This document shows, piece by piece, positions 7,521 to 15,266 of a DNA stretch of 64,000 nucleotides. The DNA lies in the NCBI RefSeq assembly GCF_001894945.1, contig NZ_BCXE01000006.1, positions 1-64,000 of the forward strand, written 5' to 3'. The notes below the pieces were generated by a model. The model was given only the letters and a program-made list of their open reading frames with translations, was not told where the DNA came from and did not search any database. Each line of letters begins with the position of its first letter. The first letter of the stretch is position 1. This stretch comes from Rhodococcus ruber NBRC 15591. GTDB lineage: Bacteria > Actinomycetota > Actinomycetes > Mycobacteriales > Mycobacteriaceae. Both the position numbers and the translations under genes were made by a program.

Positions 7521-8600
7521 AGCCAGAATCACTCTGGCAGCGTTCCGGTCCCGGCACGCGGTATACCCGCACGCCCAGCACCGGAAGATACGTTCCCCGA
7601 GTCCGAGGCGTTGCTCGGCTCTCGCGAAACACCTCGAACACGTCATGGTCGTGTACGCGGGCCGCACCGACACCACCTTCCGGCCGGCCCGCCTGCCCCG
7701 CTCGAGCAACTCCCGTTTCACCGTCGCGATCGCGGCATCGGCGGCCGTGCGCGCCATCGTCGACCTCGACAGGAATTTGGGTCGGAAATCCTCCACCGCG
7801 ACCAGATGATGCGCCTCGACCACGGCCCTGGCCCAGATCCGGCCGTCGTGCCGGTTCTGTCGGGCCGCTTTCTTCTGCACCTTCGCGGCCCGGGTGCGGG
7901 CCCGGCGATAGCCCCTCGAGGGTGGGTGCCCCGTGCCCCGGCGGCGCCGCGCCATCGTCCGCTGCGCTCTCGCCACCTGCGCCGCACACCGTTTCCGGTG
8001 CCCGTGCTGCGGCAGATCGAAACGCTCCTCGGTGGCCGTCGCGGTGCGGGCCACGCCCCAGTCGATCCCGACCGCGCTGTTCGGGTCGGCGGCCGGGATC
8101 GGCTCGGCGTCGCGGGTCACCACGAACGAGGCGTACCAGTGCCCCAGGCAATCGCGGGTGATGCGCACACTCGACGGCTCGGACGGCAGTGCCCGCGACC
8201 ACACCACCGGCACACTCACGCCTTTGGGCAGCACCAACCGGCCGTGGCGGATCCGGAAGCCGCGGCGGGTGTACTCGAGCGAGGGCCGGGTCTTCTTCCG
8301 CGCCTTGTACCTGGGCCGGCCTCGGCCCTTGACCGTGCACGACGCGTCGAGCGCCTGCGCGTAGGTGCGCAGCATCTGCTGCTGGGCGACCTGGGAGCCG
8401 TCCCGCAACCACGACGAGCGTGCCCGGGCGTCGGTCAACTGCTTGGCCAGCTTCCCGAACGTCGGCCTGCGACCGGCCTTGTGTTGGTGCACCGCCTCGT
8501 TCCACAGGAATCGGCAGCGATGCCACTCCTGCATCAGGGCATGTTCGGCGGTGGTGCCCGGCCGCAACCGGTAGTTGTAGCGCACCACCTCGACCCCCAT
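7437..8600 (-). CDS. tnpB: TnpB RNA-guided nuclease
   Basis: A 387-residue TnpB with all catalytic residues present. RuvC motif I is AVGIDWGVA (Asp180), motif II LVAVEDF (Glu270) and motif III CRDRNAA (Asp351). A four-Cys zinc ribbon (CSRC at 321-324, CWAC at 341-344) lies between motifs II and III. The ATG at 8600 is preferred over longer in-frame starts because the partial first copy begins at the same residue. It is likely a functional nuclease guided by an RNA from the element's right end. Without a TnpA in the window, mobilisation would need one elsewhere in the genome. Confidence 0.92.
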   Translation of the reverse strand: MGVEVVRYNYRLRPGTTAEHALMQEWHRCRFLWNEAVHQHKAGRRPTFGKLAKQLTDARARSSWLRDGSQVAQQQMLRTYAQALDASCTVKGRGRPRYKARKKTRPSLEYTRRGFRIRHGRLVLPKGVSVPVVWSRALPSEPSSVRITRDCLGHWYASFVVTRDAEPIPAADPNSAVGIDWGVARTATATEERFDLPQHGHRKRCAAQVARAQRTMARRRRGTGHPPSRGYRRARTRAAKVQKKAARQNRHDGRIWARAVVEAHHLVAVEDFRPKFLSRSTMARTAADAAIATVKRELLERGRRAGRKVVSVRPAYTTMTCSRCFARAEQRLGLGERIFRCWACGYTACRDRNAARVILAVAERGHIGVDDVSQADHLPPGGGAVAV

Positions 8601-8716
8601 GCCCGGCACGCTGACCGACCCCACCGACAGGTGTGCCCGACACCACCACTCCCCCCGAAAGGAGGACGGCGCTTCCTCTCCCTCGTGAACGAGGGAGTAT
8701 CCGCGCCGCACATCAG
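8601..8716 (-). mobile_element. Left end of the complete TnpB element
   Basis: The non-coding left end contains a perfect hairpin at 8678-8697 (CTCCCTCG, loop TGAA, CGAGGGAG), the kind of subterminal structure bound as single strand by TnpA. It ends at 8716, directly before the ATG of the acyl-CoA synthetase gene, for which it also supplies the GGAGG at about 8660. Confidence 0.6.
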
Positions 8717-10441
8717 ATGACACGCGAGCTCAACACGGTCCCCACCGACTCCGACGCCCTCGAGGCTGCACTCGGCGGGATCCGGCGGGTGCAGGAAGCG
8801 CACTGGCCGCCGGAGGTGCCGCGGACGGTGGAGTACCCGATCGACGAGCGCGCGCTCGTGGACTACCTGCGGCACTGGGCGCACGTGCGCCCGCATGCCC
8901 CCGCGATCGAGTTCTACGGTCGCACGGTCGGTTACGCCGAGTACGACGACCTCTCCGACCGGTTCGCCGGCTGGCTGCTCGCCCGCGGCGCCCGGGCCGG
9001 CGACCGGATCGGTGTCCACCTCGGCAACTGTCCGCAGTTCCACGTCGCGATGCTCGGCATCCTCAAGATCGGCGCCGTCCACGTACCCGTGAACCCGATG
9101 CTGCGCGAACACGAACTCGCCCACGAGCTCGCCGACGCCGGCGTCACGATCCTGCTCACGCAGCCCGAACTGCTCCCGCTGGTGGAGGTGGTCCGACCGC
9201 GCACGCCGGTGCGCCACGTCGCCGTGACCGCCCTCGGCGACATGCTCGCCGGTGCGAGGCCGGGGGAGGTGCCGCCACCCTTCCCGGTCACCGATCCCGC
9301 CGCCGGCGACTGGGCGAGCATCCTCGACAGTCCCCGCGCACCCGCCGTCGCGACGGACCCGGACGCGCTCGCCGCGCTGAACTACACCGGCGGCACCACC
9401 GGCATGCCGAAGGGCTGCGAGCACACCCAGTGGCACATGGTCTACACCGCGGCTGCGGCCACCGTCGGCGGCGGCCGGCGGGTGGGGGAGACCACCGTGG
9501 TGCTCAACTACCTGCCCGTGTTCTGGATCGCCGGTGAGGTTTTCGGCATCCTCAACCCTCTCGTCAACGGCGGCTCCGTGGTGCTGATGACCCGATGGGA
9601 CGCGGACGCCGCGCTGGCTCTCGTCGAGCGGCACGGCGTCACCAGCACGGTCGGCACCGTCGACAACTATGTCGAACTCATGGACGCGCCCGGCTTCGAC
9701 GGGAACCGCGCCGCCACGCTCGACAACGCCATGGCGGTGTCGTTCGTGCTGAAGCTCGACCCGGCGATCCGCCGGCGGTGGCGCGACGCGACCGGCCACA
9801 CCCTGCGGGAGGCGAGCTACGGCATGACCGAGACGAACACCGCGGACACCTTCACCCTCGGCTTCCAGGACGGCGACTTCGACCTCGCGAGCGAGCCGGT
9901 GTTCTGTGGCCTGCCCGTGCCGGGCACCGACATCCTGATCGTCGACGAGGCGGGTGCCCCGGTGCCGCTCGGTGAGACCGGGCAGATCGTCGTGCGCAGC
10001 CCCTCGGTGACCACCGGGTACTACCGCAACGCCGAGGCTACCGCGGACGCGTTCCAGGGCGACTGGCTGCGCACCGGCGACGTCGGCCGGTTCGACGAGC
10101 GCGGTGCGCTGCACTATCTCGCCCGCAACAAGGAGATGATCAAGACCAACGGTATGAGCGTCTTCCCCGCCGAGGTCGAGGCGCTGCTGCGCATGCACCC
10201 GGGGGTCGCGACGGTCGCGGTGGTCCCCAGGTCCGATCCGGACAGAGGGCAGGTCGCGTTTGCGTTCGTCCAGCCGGTCCCCGGCGCGACCGTCACGGCC
10301 GGCGAACTCACGGCGTGGGCGCGCGAGAACATGGCGGGTTACAAGGTGCCGATCGTCGAACTCGTCGAGGCGATGCCCATGACGGCCACCGGCAAGATCC
10401 GCAAAGGCGATCTGTTTGCGCGGGCGGAGGGGAGTCACTAG
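8717..10441 (+). CDS. Acyl-CoA synthetase (AMP-forming ligase)
   Basis: A 574-residue ANL-superfamily ligase. Motifs: LNYTGGTTGMPKGCEH at about residues 220-235, ASYGMTETN, the hinge block GDVGRFDERGALHYLARNKEM, and the catalytic-Lys region ATGKIRKGD at the end. It belongs to a different subgroup from the ligase at 1364: the phosphate loop has GG and the middle is unlike it. The ATG at 8717 is chosen because MTRELN follows directly on the IS end; upstream in-frame codons belong to the insertion element. The gene stands alone and its native promoter was displaced by the element. The substrate is unknown. Confidence 0.88.
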   Translation: MTRELNTVPTDSDALEAALGGIRRVQEAHWPPEVPRTVEYPIDERALVDYLRHWAHVRPHAPAIEFYGRTVGYAEYDDLSDRFAGWLLARGARAGDRIGVHLGNCPQFHVAMLGILKIGAVHVPVNPMLREHELAHELADAGVTILLTQPELLPLVEVVRPRTPVRHVAVTALGDMLAGARPGEVPPPFPVTDPAAGDWASILDSPRAPAVATDPDALAALNYTGGTTGMPKGCEHTQWHMVYTAAAATVGGGRRVGETTVVLNYLPVFWIAGEVFGILNPLVNGGSVVLMTRWDADAALALVERHGVTSTVGTVDNYVELMDAPGFDGNRAATLDNAMAVSFVLKLDPAIRRRWRDATGHTLREASYGMTETNTADTFTLGFQDGDFDLASEPVFCGLPVPGTDILIVDEAGAPVPLGETGQIVVRSPSVTTGYYRNAEATADAFQGDWLRTGDVGRFDERGALHYLARNKEMIKTNGMSVFPAEVEALLRMHPGVATVAVVPRSDPDRGQVAFAFVQPVPGATVTAGELTAWARENMAGYKVPIVELVEAMPMTATGKIRKGDLFARAEGSH

Positions 10442-10489
10442 GGAGCGGGGTTCCGGGCCGGCGGGTGACGCACCCCAACCGGCTGCAAT

Positions 10490-10528
10490 GATTGGTAGGC
10501 TAACCAAACCAAGGGTAGCCTGAGCTAT
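10490..10528 (+). promoter_or_regulatory. Two tandem IdeR/DmdR-type iron boxes
   Basis: Two 19-bp segments resemble the actinobacterial iron box (TTAGGTTAGSCTAACCTAA). The first, 10490-10508, contains TAGGCTAACC; the second, 10510-10528, contains GGTAGCCTGAGCTA. By my count each matches 13 of 19 positions. They precede the N-hydroxylase by about 60 nt and predict repression by iron-loaded IdeR. Confidence 0.65.
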
Positions 10529-10584
10529 CTTCTTGTGCGATCGATCCATCCGCGGCTGCGGCCCCCGAGCACGGAAGAGCGACC

Positions 10585-11976
10585 ATGACCGACCGCTCCT
10601 GCAACGACAGCGGTGACTCGCCGTCGCCGGACGGCGAACCACCGGAACTCCTCGACCTCGTCGGGATCGGATTCGGACCCGCCAATCTCGCATTGGCGAT
10701 CGCCGTCGAAGAGCACAATGCCGAAGCCCCGCACGACCCCGTGCGGGCCCGGTTCTTCGACCGGCAGCCCGCGTTCGCCTGGCATCCCGGAATGCTCCTC
10801 GAGGGCTCGACCATGCAGATCGCCTTCCCGAAGGACCTGGTCACCTTCCGCAACCCGACGAGCCCCTACACCTTCTTCGCCTACCTGCACGACCGGGGCC
10901 GGCTCGTCGACTTCGTCAACCACCAGACGTTCTTCCCCACCCGGCACGAGTTCCAGGACTACCTGCAGTGGGCGGCCGCCCGCGTCGACGCCGACGTGCG
11001 GTACGGCACCGAGGTCGTCGCCGTCGAGGCCGTACGCGACCCGGCGGGCATCGCCGACCGCCTCGCCGTCCACGCCGCCGACGGCACCGTCGTACACGCC
11101 CGCAACATCGTCGTCGGCGTGGGGTTGCGGCCCCGCATCCCCCCGTGGGCCACCGAGACCGTGCGGTGCTTCCACAATCACCGGTTCCTGTTCCATCTGG
11201 CCGAGATGCCGGCGCCGGTGCACCAGCGGTTCGTCGTCGTCGGTGCCGGCCAGAGCGCTGCCGAGGTGGTGCAGTACCTGCACAGCCACTACCCGCAGGC
11301 CGAGGTGCACAACGTGTTCGCCCGCTTCGGCTACAGCCCCGCCGACGACAGCCCGTACGCCAACCGCATCTTCGATCCGGCCACGGTCGACGAACTGCAC
11401 GCCGCACCCGCTGCGGAGCGGGAGCGACTGCTGGCCCTGCACCGCAGCACCAACTACTCCGTCGTCGACCCCGACCTCATCGCCGCGCTGTACGCGGCCG
11501 AGTACCGCGAGCGCGTCGGCGGCCGGCGGCGGCTGTTCATGCGGCGCGCCTCCGAGGTCGCCGCGGTCACCGAGACTGCCACCGGAATCGAGGTGGACGT
11601 GCGCAGCACGCTCGACGGACTCACCGACACCCTGACGTGCGACGCCGTGGTCCTCGCCACCGGATTCGACGCTGCCCCGCTGCCACCGCTGCTCGGCGCT
11701 CTCGCTCCCGCCTCGTCGCCGCTGCGTACGGTCGACCGGGACTACCGCCTGCCCACCGCGGGCGACGTCCGTGCGGGGATCTATCTTCAGGGCGGCACCG
11801 AGAAGACCCACGGGCTGACGGCCTCGCTGCTGTCGAACGTGGCGATCCGGTCCGGGGAGATCCTCGGATCCGTCCTCGAGCAGCGCGACGGAAAACTACC
11901 AGCGGGTCATGACCGGGCCCCGGAGCTTGCTAGGGTACGGGAGCAGCACACCTATGCGACAAGTGAGGCGAGATGA
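10585..11976 (+). CDS. L-ornithine/L-lysine N-monooxygenase (siderophore hydroxylase)
   Basis: A 463-residue class-B flavin N-hydroxylase that forms the hydroxamate precursor, most likely N5-hydroxyornithine. The FAD motif [12 protein letters not shown] is at residues 27-38, [15 protein letters not shown] follows, the NADPH motif [13 protein letters not shown] is near residue 216, the substrate-binding [10 protein letters not shown] near 290 and ATGFDAAP near 359. These are the family hallmarks of SidA/PvdA/IucD enzymes; lysine is the alternative substrate. It is preceded by two iron boxes and overlaps the MbtH gene by ATGA, tying it to the siderophore NRPS genes 33 kb away. No formyl- or acyltransferase acting on the hydroxylamine is adjacent. 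Confidence 0.93.
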   Translation: MTDRSCNDSGDSPSPDGEPPELLDLVGIGFGPANLALAIAVEEHNAEAPHDPVRARFFDRQPAFAWHPGMLLEGSTMQIAFPKDLVTFRNPTSPYTFFAYLHDRGRLVDFVNHQTFFPTRHEFQDYLQWAAARVDADVRYGTEVVAVEAVRDPAGIADRLAVHAADGTVVHARNIVVGVGLRPRIPPWATETVRCFHNHRFLFHLAEMPAPVHQRFVVVGAGQSAAEVVQYLHSHYPQAEVHNVFARFGYSPADDSPYANRIFDPATVDELHAAPAAERERLLALHRSTNYSVVDPDLIAALYAAEYRERVGGRRRLFMRRASEVAAVTETATGIEVDVRSTLDGLTDTLTCDAVVLATGFDAAPLPPLLGALAPASSPLRTVDRDYRLPTAGDVRAGIYLQGGTEKTHGLTASLLSNVAIRSGEILGSVLEQRDGKLPAGHDRAPELARVREQHTYATSEAR

Positions 11977-12212
11977 GCACGAATCCTTTTGACGACGAAG
12001 ACGGCCGCTTCTACGTCCTCATGAACGACGAGGAGCAGTACTCGCTGTGGCCGACTTTCTCCGAGGTGCCGCAGGGGTGGCGCGTGGTGTTCGGGGAGGA
12101 GTCGCGTGCAGCGTGCGTCGAGTACGTGGAGAAGAACTGGACCGACATGCGGCCGAAGAGCCTGCGTGACGCCATGGAAGCCGACGAGAAGGCCCGCAAC
12201 GCCGGCGCCTGA
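11973..12212 (+). CDS. MbtH-like protein
   Basis: A 79-residue activator of NRPS adenylation domains. The family signature is complete: [21 protein letters not shown] and [13 protein letters not shown]. It binds the A-domain core and is usually needed for solubility or activity. Translational coupling to the N-hydroxylase (ATGA) and shared iron boxes make it a likely partner of the NRPSs at 44991 and 58510, which have no MbtH gene beside them within the window. Confidence 0.97.
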   Translation: MSTNPFDDEDGRFYVLMNDEEQYSLWPTFSEVPQGWRVVFGEESRAACVEYVEKNWTDMRPKSLRDAMEADEKARNAGA

Positions 12213-12232
12213 CCGTCCGAGGTAACGCGTAG

Positions 12233-12277
12233 ACGAGAGTCACGCCGCGGGTGCGCCACCCGCGGGGTGGCTCTCGT
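12233..12277. terminator. Long hairpin between convergent genes
   Basis: Arms at 12233-12253 and 12257-12277 (ACGAGAGTCACGCCGCGGGTG and its near-perfect complement) form a 21-bp stem with two non-Watson-Crick positions and a 3-nt loop. It follows the MbtH gene and includes the last codons and stop of the leftward ThrE gene, so it could end both transcripts. Confidence 0.6.
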
Positions 12278-13703
12278 GGCGTTTCGCCCCCCGGTACGGA
12301 CGGACCAGCCGGACGCGCCGCAACTGCGGCCGGCGCAGCGACCCCGCCCGCAGCACGCTGCGCGGATGCCGGACCGTGCGGGCCAGCCACTCGCCGAGCG
12401 TCACCCCCGCCGCCAGCGCGCACCCGATGCCGAACGCCGAGAACAGCGCGGTCAGTCCGAGCAGCAGTTCGTTGCCGATCACCGCATACAGGCCCCGGTA
12501 CAACGACAGGCCCGGCAGCAACGGGGTGATACCGGCGACCGCCACCACCAACGGTGGGGTCAGCGCCCGTCGCGCCATCAGGCCGCCGGCGAAACCGACC
12601 ACCGTCGCGGCCGTCGCCGACGAGATGATCGGACCCACCGCGAACTCCATCGACATCAGGAACACGAGGCTGCCCACCGCACCGCCGAGCGCGGCGGCCG
12701 TCAGCGCCCGCCGTTCGGCGTAGCACGCCAGCGCATAGAACAGTGCCGACGCCGCACCGGCGAGTACCTTCACCGGCAGGGCGGTCGCCGTGGGTAGCGC
12801 ATCGTTGCTGATCACCGGCAGCTCCGCGCCCAGCGCCTCCATCACCTTCAGCGCCGTCGCCACGCCGGCGATGATCCCGCCCGTCATCATCACCAGTTCG
12901 AAGAACCGCGCCGACGCGGTGATCGGCGCTCCGGTGATCGCGTCCTGCACCGAGCCGACCAGCGACAAGCCCGAGAGCAGTACCGTCACGCCGGCCGCGA
13001 TGATCAGCCCCGGCGGGGCGTCGACACCCAACGGTTCGCGCAGGTTGAACAACAGGATCGCGGGCGTCGCGGCGATGATGCCGCCGACGACGTGCTGGAA
13101 GAAGAACGGCAGACCCATGCCGTTGAGGATGCGGTTCGTCCGGTCGATGACCGCCGTCGACGCGAACGCCATCGCCGCCACGAGCGCGCCACCACCGAGC
13201 AGCACCGAGATCGACGCGGCCATCGCCGCCCACGCGAACGTCGCCACCCAGCGGTGATACGGGTGCGGCGCCGTCGTGATCGCCAGCAGATCCTCACGGG
13301 CCTGCGCCGGGGAGATCGCCTCCCGCCGGATGCGCCGGGTCAACCGGTCCACCGCGGCGAGCCGCGTGAAGTCCATCGACCGGTACTGCACGACGCGCAT
13401 CGTGCTCGCCGGCGGCATCGTCGGCCCGCGGTACGCCGAGAGCACGATCGAGTTGTAGGTCACGTCGACGTCGCACTGCGCCAGGCCGTACGTCGCGGCG
13501 ACGAAACGCACCTGCTCGGAGGTGTCGATCGCGCCGGTGCCCGCGGCCAGCAGCACCTCGCCGACGCGGACGGCGACGTCGAGTGCCTCGGCGACCGTCG
13601 CGTCGTCCGTCAGGTCGATCGGCTGCAGCGGCGCCGGCGCCTCGGTGATGGTGTCCAGGGTCGCCCGGCGGTCGAGGACAAGCTTTCCGAAGGCGGCTGC
13701 CAT
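12240..13703 (-). CDS. Threonine/serine exporter family protein (ThrE-like)
   Basis: A 487-residue membrane protein of the ThrE family. The N-terminal cytosolic domain has VGEVLLAAGTGAIDTSEQVR and the DVDVTYNSIVLS segment typical of DUF1212; the rest is about ten hydrophobic helices with conserved Gly-rich loops (for example PLLPGLSLYRGLY). ThrE of Corynebacterium exports threonine and serine by proton motive force, and that is the expected role. The ATG at 13703 (MAAAFGKLVLDRR) is preferred to a longer frame start whose N-terminus is Arg/Gly-rich and lacks similarity. Confidence 0.87.
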   Translation of the reverse strand: MAAAFGKLVLDRRATLDTITEAPAPLQPIDLTDDATVAEALDVAVRVGEVLLAAGTGAIDTSEQVRFVAATYGLAQCDVDVTYNSIVLSAYRGPTMPPASTMRVVQYRSMDFTRLAAVDRLTRRIRREAISPAQAREDLLAITTAPHPYHRWVATFAWAAMAASISVLLGGGALVAAMAFASTAVIDRTNRILNGMGLPFFFQHVVGGIIAATPAILLFNLREPLGVDAPPGLIIAAGVTVLLSGLSLVGSVQDAITGAPITASARFFELVMMTGGIIAGVATALKVMEALGAELPVISNDALPTATALPVKVLAGAASALFYALACYAERRALTAAALGGAVGSLVFLMSMEFAVGPIISSATAATVVGFAGGLMARRALTPPLVVAVAGITPLLPGLSLYRGLYAVIGNELLLGLTALFSAFGIGCALAAGVTLGEWLARTVRHPRSVLRAGSLRRPQLRRVRLVRPYRGAKRHESHPAGGAPAA

Positions 13704-13832
13704 CGTTCCCACCGCTGTGCGCTCCCAACTCTGTCGTCGTCGATTGCGGCCGTCGCGGCCACCAATCCACCGTAACGAACCGGGGGGTGGCATGCCGGGC
13801 CCGGTGTCTCGGTATGATTGGCGCGCTCGACT

Positions 13833-13907
13833 GCCTCCTTAGCTCAGTGGTAGAGCACTCGCCTTGTAAGCGAGCGGTCGTCAGTTCAATCCTGACAGGG
13901 GGCTCCA
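13833..13907 (+). tRNA. tRNA-Thr (anticodon TGT), CCA encoded
   Basis: A complete cloverleaf can be folded: acceptor GCCTCCT pairs with AGGGGGC (one T-G pair), the anticodon stem is CTCGC/GCGAG with loop CTTGTAA giving anticodon TGT at 13865-13867, and the T arm is GTCAG TTCAATC CTGAC. The discriminator T13904 is followed by an encoded CCA. It reads ACA and, by wobble, ACG codons. Confidence 0.95.
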
Positions 13908-13993
13908 CCAGCGGCGCGGGGGCATCCGCGCGGTTCTCGGTCGGACGCGACAACAATTGCATTCGCGTCCGGCTGCCCGGATCGCGGATGCGC

Positions 13994-14245
13994 TCAGGTC
14001 TCGCTGTCCGGGTGGATCGGTGAGGCGCGCAACCCGGTCTCGTCGCTCTCGTTCGCGGCGACCTCGAACACCTGCAACGGCGTGTTCGGGGGAGGGGCGT
14101 CCTCGGTTCGATCGGGCGCTGCTGCCGCGGAGACGGCGGGCGACGACTCGATCCGGCGGCGGATCTCCGCGAGCAGGGCGTCGGTCGGCACCCGGGTCAG
14201 GTCGGGTCCGGCACCGGATTCCGGCATCTCCGTCACGGTGATCAC
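13994..14245 (-). CDS. Small hypothetical protein
   Basis: A polypeptide of about 83 residues if started at GTG 14245; ATG 14227 and TTG 14263 are alternatives and none has a clear ribosome-binding site. It contains DLTRVPTDALLAEIRRRIE, a likely amphipathic helix, followed by an Ala/Pro-rich low-complexity stretch. No family is recognised. The frame keeps the strong third-position GC bias of real genes here, but it is short and could be spurious. Confidence 0.45.
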   Translation of the reverse strand: MITVTEMPESGAGPDLTRVPTDALLAEIRRRIESSPAVSAAAAPDRTEDAPPPNTPLQVFEVAANESDETGLRASPIHPDSET

Positions 14246-14300
14246 CCCCGGAGCTCGTGACAACGTGTCGACCGATTCTCGCAGAGCGCCCGGCGGTGGG

Positions 14301-14822
14301 TCACCGGTTTGCGGAGGCGTTGCGCATCGCGCGGCGGGCCTGTTCCGCGGTGAAGTTCGGCGTCACGCGCAGTTCCTCGAGGGGGACTTCGCGTTCGGCG
14401 CTGCGGACCTCGACGCGCACGGGATCACCGGTCGTGTCGTCGGACAGGCCGAGAGGAGCGCCGCGCTCGCCCTGGAGGTACTTGTCACCCCACTGCTGCA
14501 GCGCGAGTACCACGGGGAGCAGGTCGCGGCCCTTCTCGGTGAGGACGTACTCGTACCGCGTCCGCTGCCCGGGTTCCTTGTACGGCCGACGCTCGAACAG
14601 GCCCTCGGCGGTCATCTCGCGCAGTCGGGCTGCCGCGACAGCCTCGGTGACCCCGACGCGGCGGGTGAAGTCGTCGAACCGCCGGGTGCCGTAGTAGGCC
14701 TCGCGCAGGATCAGCATCGCCGAGCGGGTTCCCACCGTGTCCATCGCCTTCGCGATCGAGCACTGGGTGGTCTGCCAGGCATCGCGATCGGCGAGAAAGC
14801 CCTCCAACCGTGCCGCATCCAT
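14301..14822 (-). CDS. HxlR-family transcriptional regulator
   Basis: A 173-residue winged-helix protein. After CSIAKAMDTVGTRSAMLILRE the recognition region FDDFTRRVGVTEAVAAARL and the wing RRPYKEPGQRTRYEYVLTEKG match HxlR regulators, including the single Cys near residue 21 and the LLPVVLALQQWGDKYL dimer helix. A C-terminal extension of about 50 residues follows the typical domain. Family members sense aldehydes or redox state, but the target here is not apparent: the neighbouring genes are unrelated. Confidence 0.88.
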   Translation of the reverse strand: MDAARLEGFLADRDAWQTTQCSIAKAMDTVGTRSAMLILREAYYGTRRFDDFTRRVGVTEAVAAARLREMTAEGLFERRPYKEPGQRTRYEYVLTEKGRDLLPVVLALQQWGDKYLQGERGAPLGLSDDTTGDPVRVEVRSAEREVPLEELRVTPNFTAEQARRAMRNASANR

Positions 14823-15025
14823 GCACCCATCCTAAGTGACTTGCCCGCGACATAGTCAGGCCGACGGTCGGTTCCCGGCACGAAGGCCGTCGGCTGGCTA
14901 CCCGACGAACCGTGGTGAGGCACATCACAGAGTGCGCTTGTCGAACTGGGGGTAACACCTATCGTGTACCGCTCGATGATCTTGATGATGCCCCCGTCGC
15001 GCGCTCAGCGACGTGGAGCGTCGTT

Positions 15026-15048
15026 CGTCTCCGTCCCCTGCGGAGACG
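15026..15048 (+). promoter_or_regulatory. Hairpin in the leader of the 21-residue peptide gene
   Basis: CGTCTCCG at 15026-15033 and CGGAGACG at 15041-15048 form a perfect 8-bp stem with loop TCCCCTG, 32 nt before the small ORF at 15081. It may be a cis-acting leader element; there is no T-run, so it is not an obvious terminator. Confidence 0.35.
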
Positions 15049-15080
15049 AAGGATCGTCACACGACACCTTGGAGGTAGGA

Positions 15081-15146
15081 ATGGTTCTCGGTTCCCTCGC
15101 TGCAACGCTGTTCACTCTGCTCGCCGGTCTCGGCATCCTGCTCTGA
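15081..15146 (+). CDS. 21-residue single-pass membrane peptide
   Basis: The ORF encodes MVLGSLAATLFTLLAGLGIL followed by a final L, almost entirely hydrophobic and long enough for one membrane span. GGAGGTAGGA ends right at the ATG, one of the strongest Shine-Dalgarno sequences in the window, and an 18-bp intrinsic terminator starts 8 nt after the stop. The unit (leader hairpin, strong SD, micro-ORF, terminator) looks like a dedicated small-protein gene too short for normal gene callers. The function is unknown. Confidence 0.6.
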   Translation: MVLGSLAATLFTLLAGLGILL

Positions 15147-15153
15147 TCCATCA

Positions 15154-15195
15154 CCCCTCGGGCGCTCCCACCTCGAAGTGGGAGCGCCCGAGGGG
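15154..15195 (+). terminator. Strong intrinsic terminator
   Basis: A perfect 18-bp stem (15154-15171 with 15178-15195) around loop CTCGAA, followed by TTTCG. It ends the transcript carrying the 21-residue peptide. Confidence 0.8.
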
Positions 15196-15266
15196 TTTCG
15201 TGCAGTCCAGCGGTCGAACGCGATCAGCCCTTCCGTTCCGCACCGGCCCGTGTTCCGACTCCCGCA

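Larger units (their letters stand above)
7398..8716 (-). mobile_element. IS200/IS605-group element carrying tnpB only
   Basis: An approximately 1.3-kb element with one gene, tnpB, and no tnpA. Its left end stops at 8716, immediately before ATGA of the next gene; its right end is placed near 7398 after a hairpin typical of these elements. Read in its own orientation, the base pairs before the left end are GTCAT, and the first copy (1-228) also has GTCAT there, suggesting a TCAT-type target. There is no target-site duplication, as expected for the family. The right boundary is approximate. Confidence 0.7.

Noticed and set aside
1-8716. The two TnpB elements as ends of a composite transposon
   Set aside because: The copies are diverged, lie in the same orientation, lack TnpA and end at unrelated genes, so separate insertions explain them better.
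12240-13907. ThrE-type exporter next to a threonine tRNA, suggesting a threonine-linked locus
   Set aside because: The two lie on opposite strands with no shared regulatory signal; adjacency is most simply chance.
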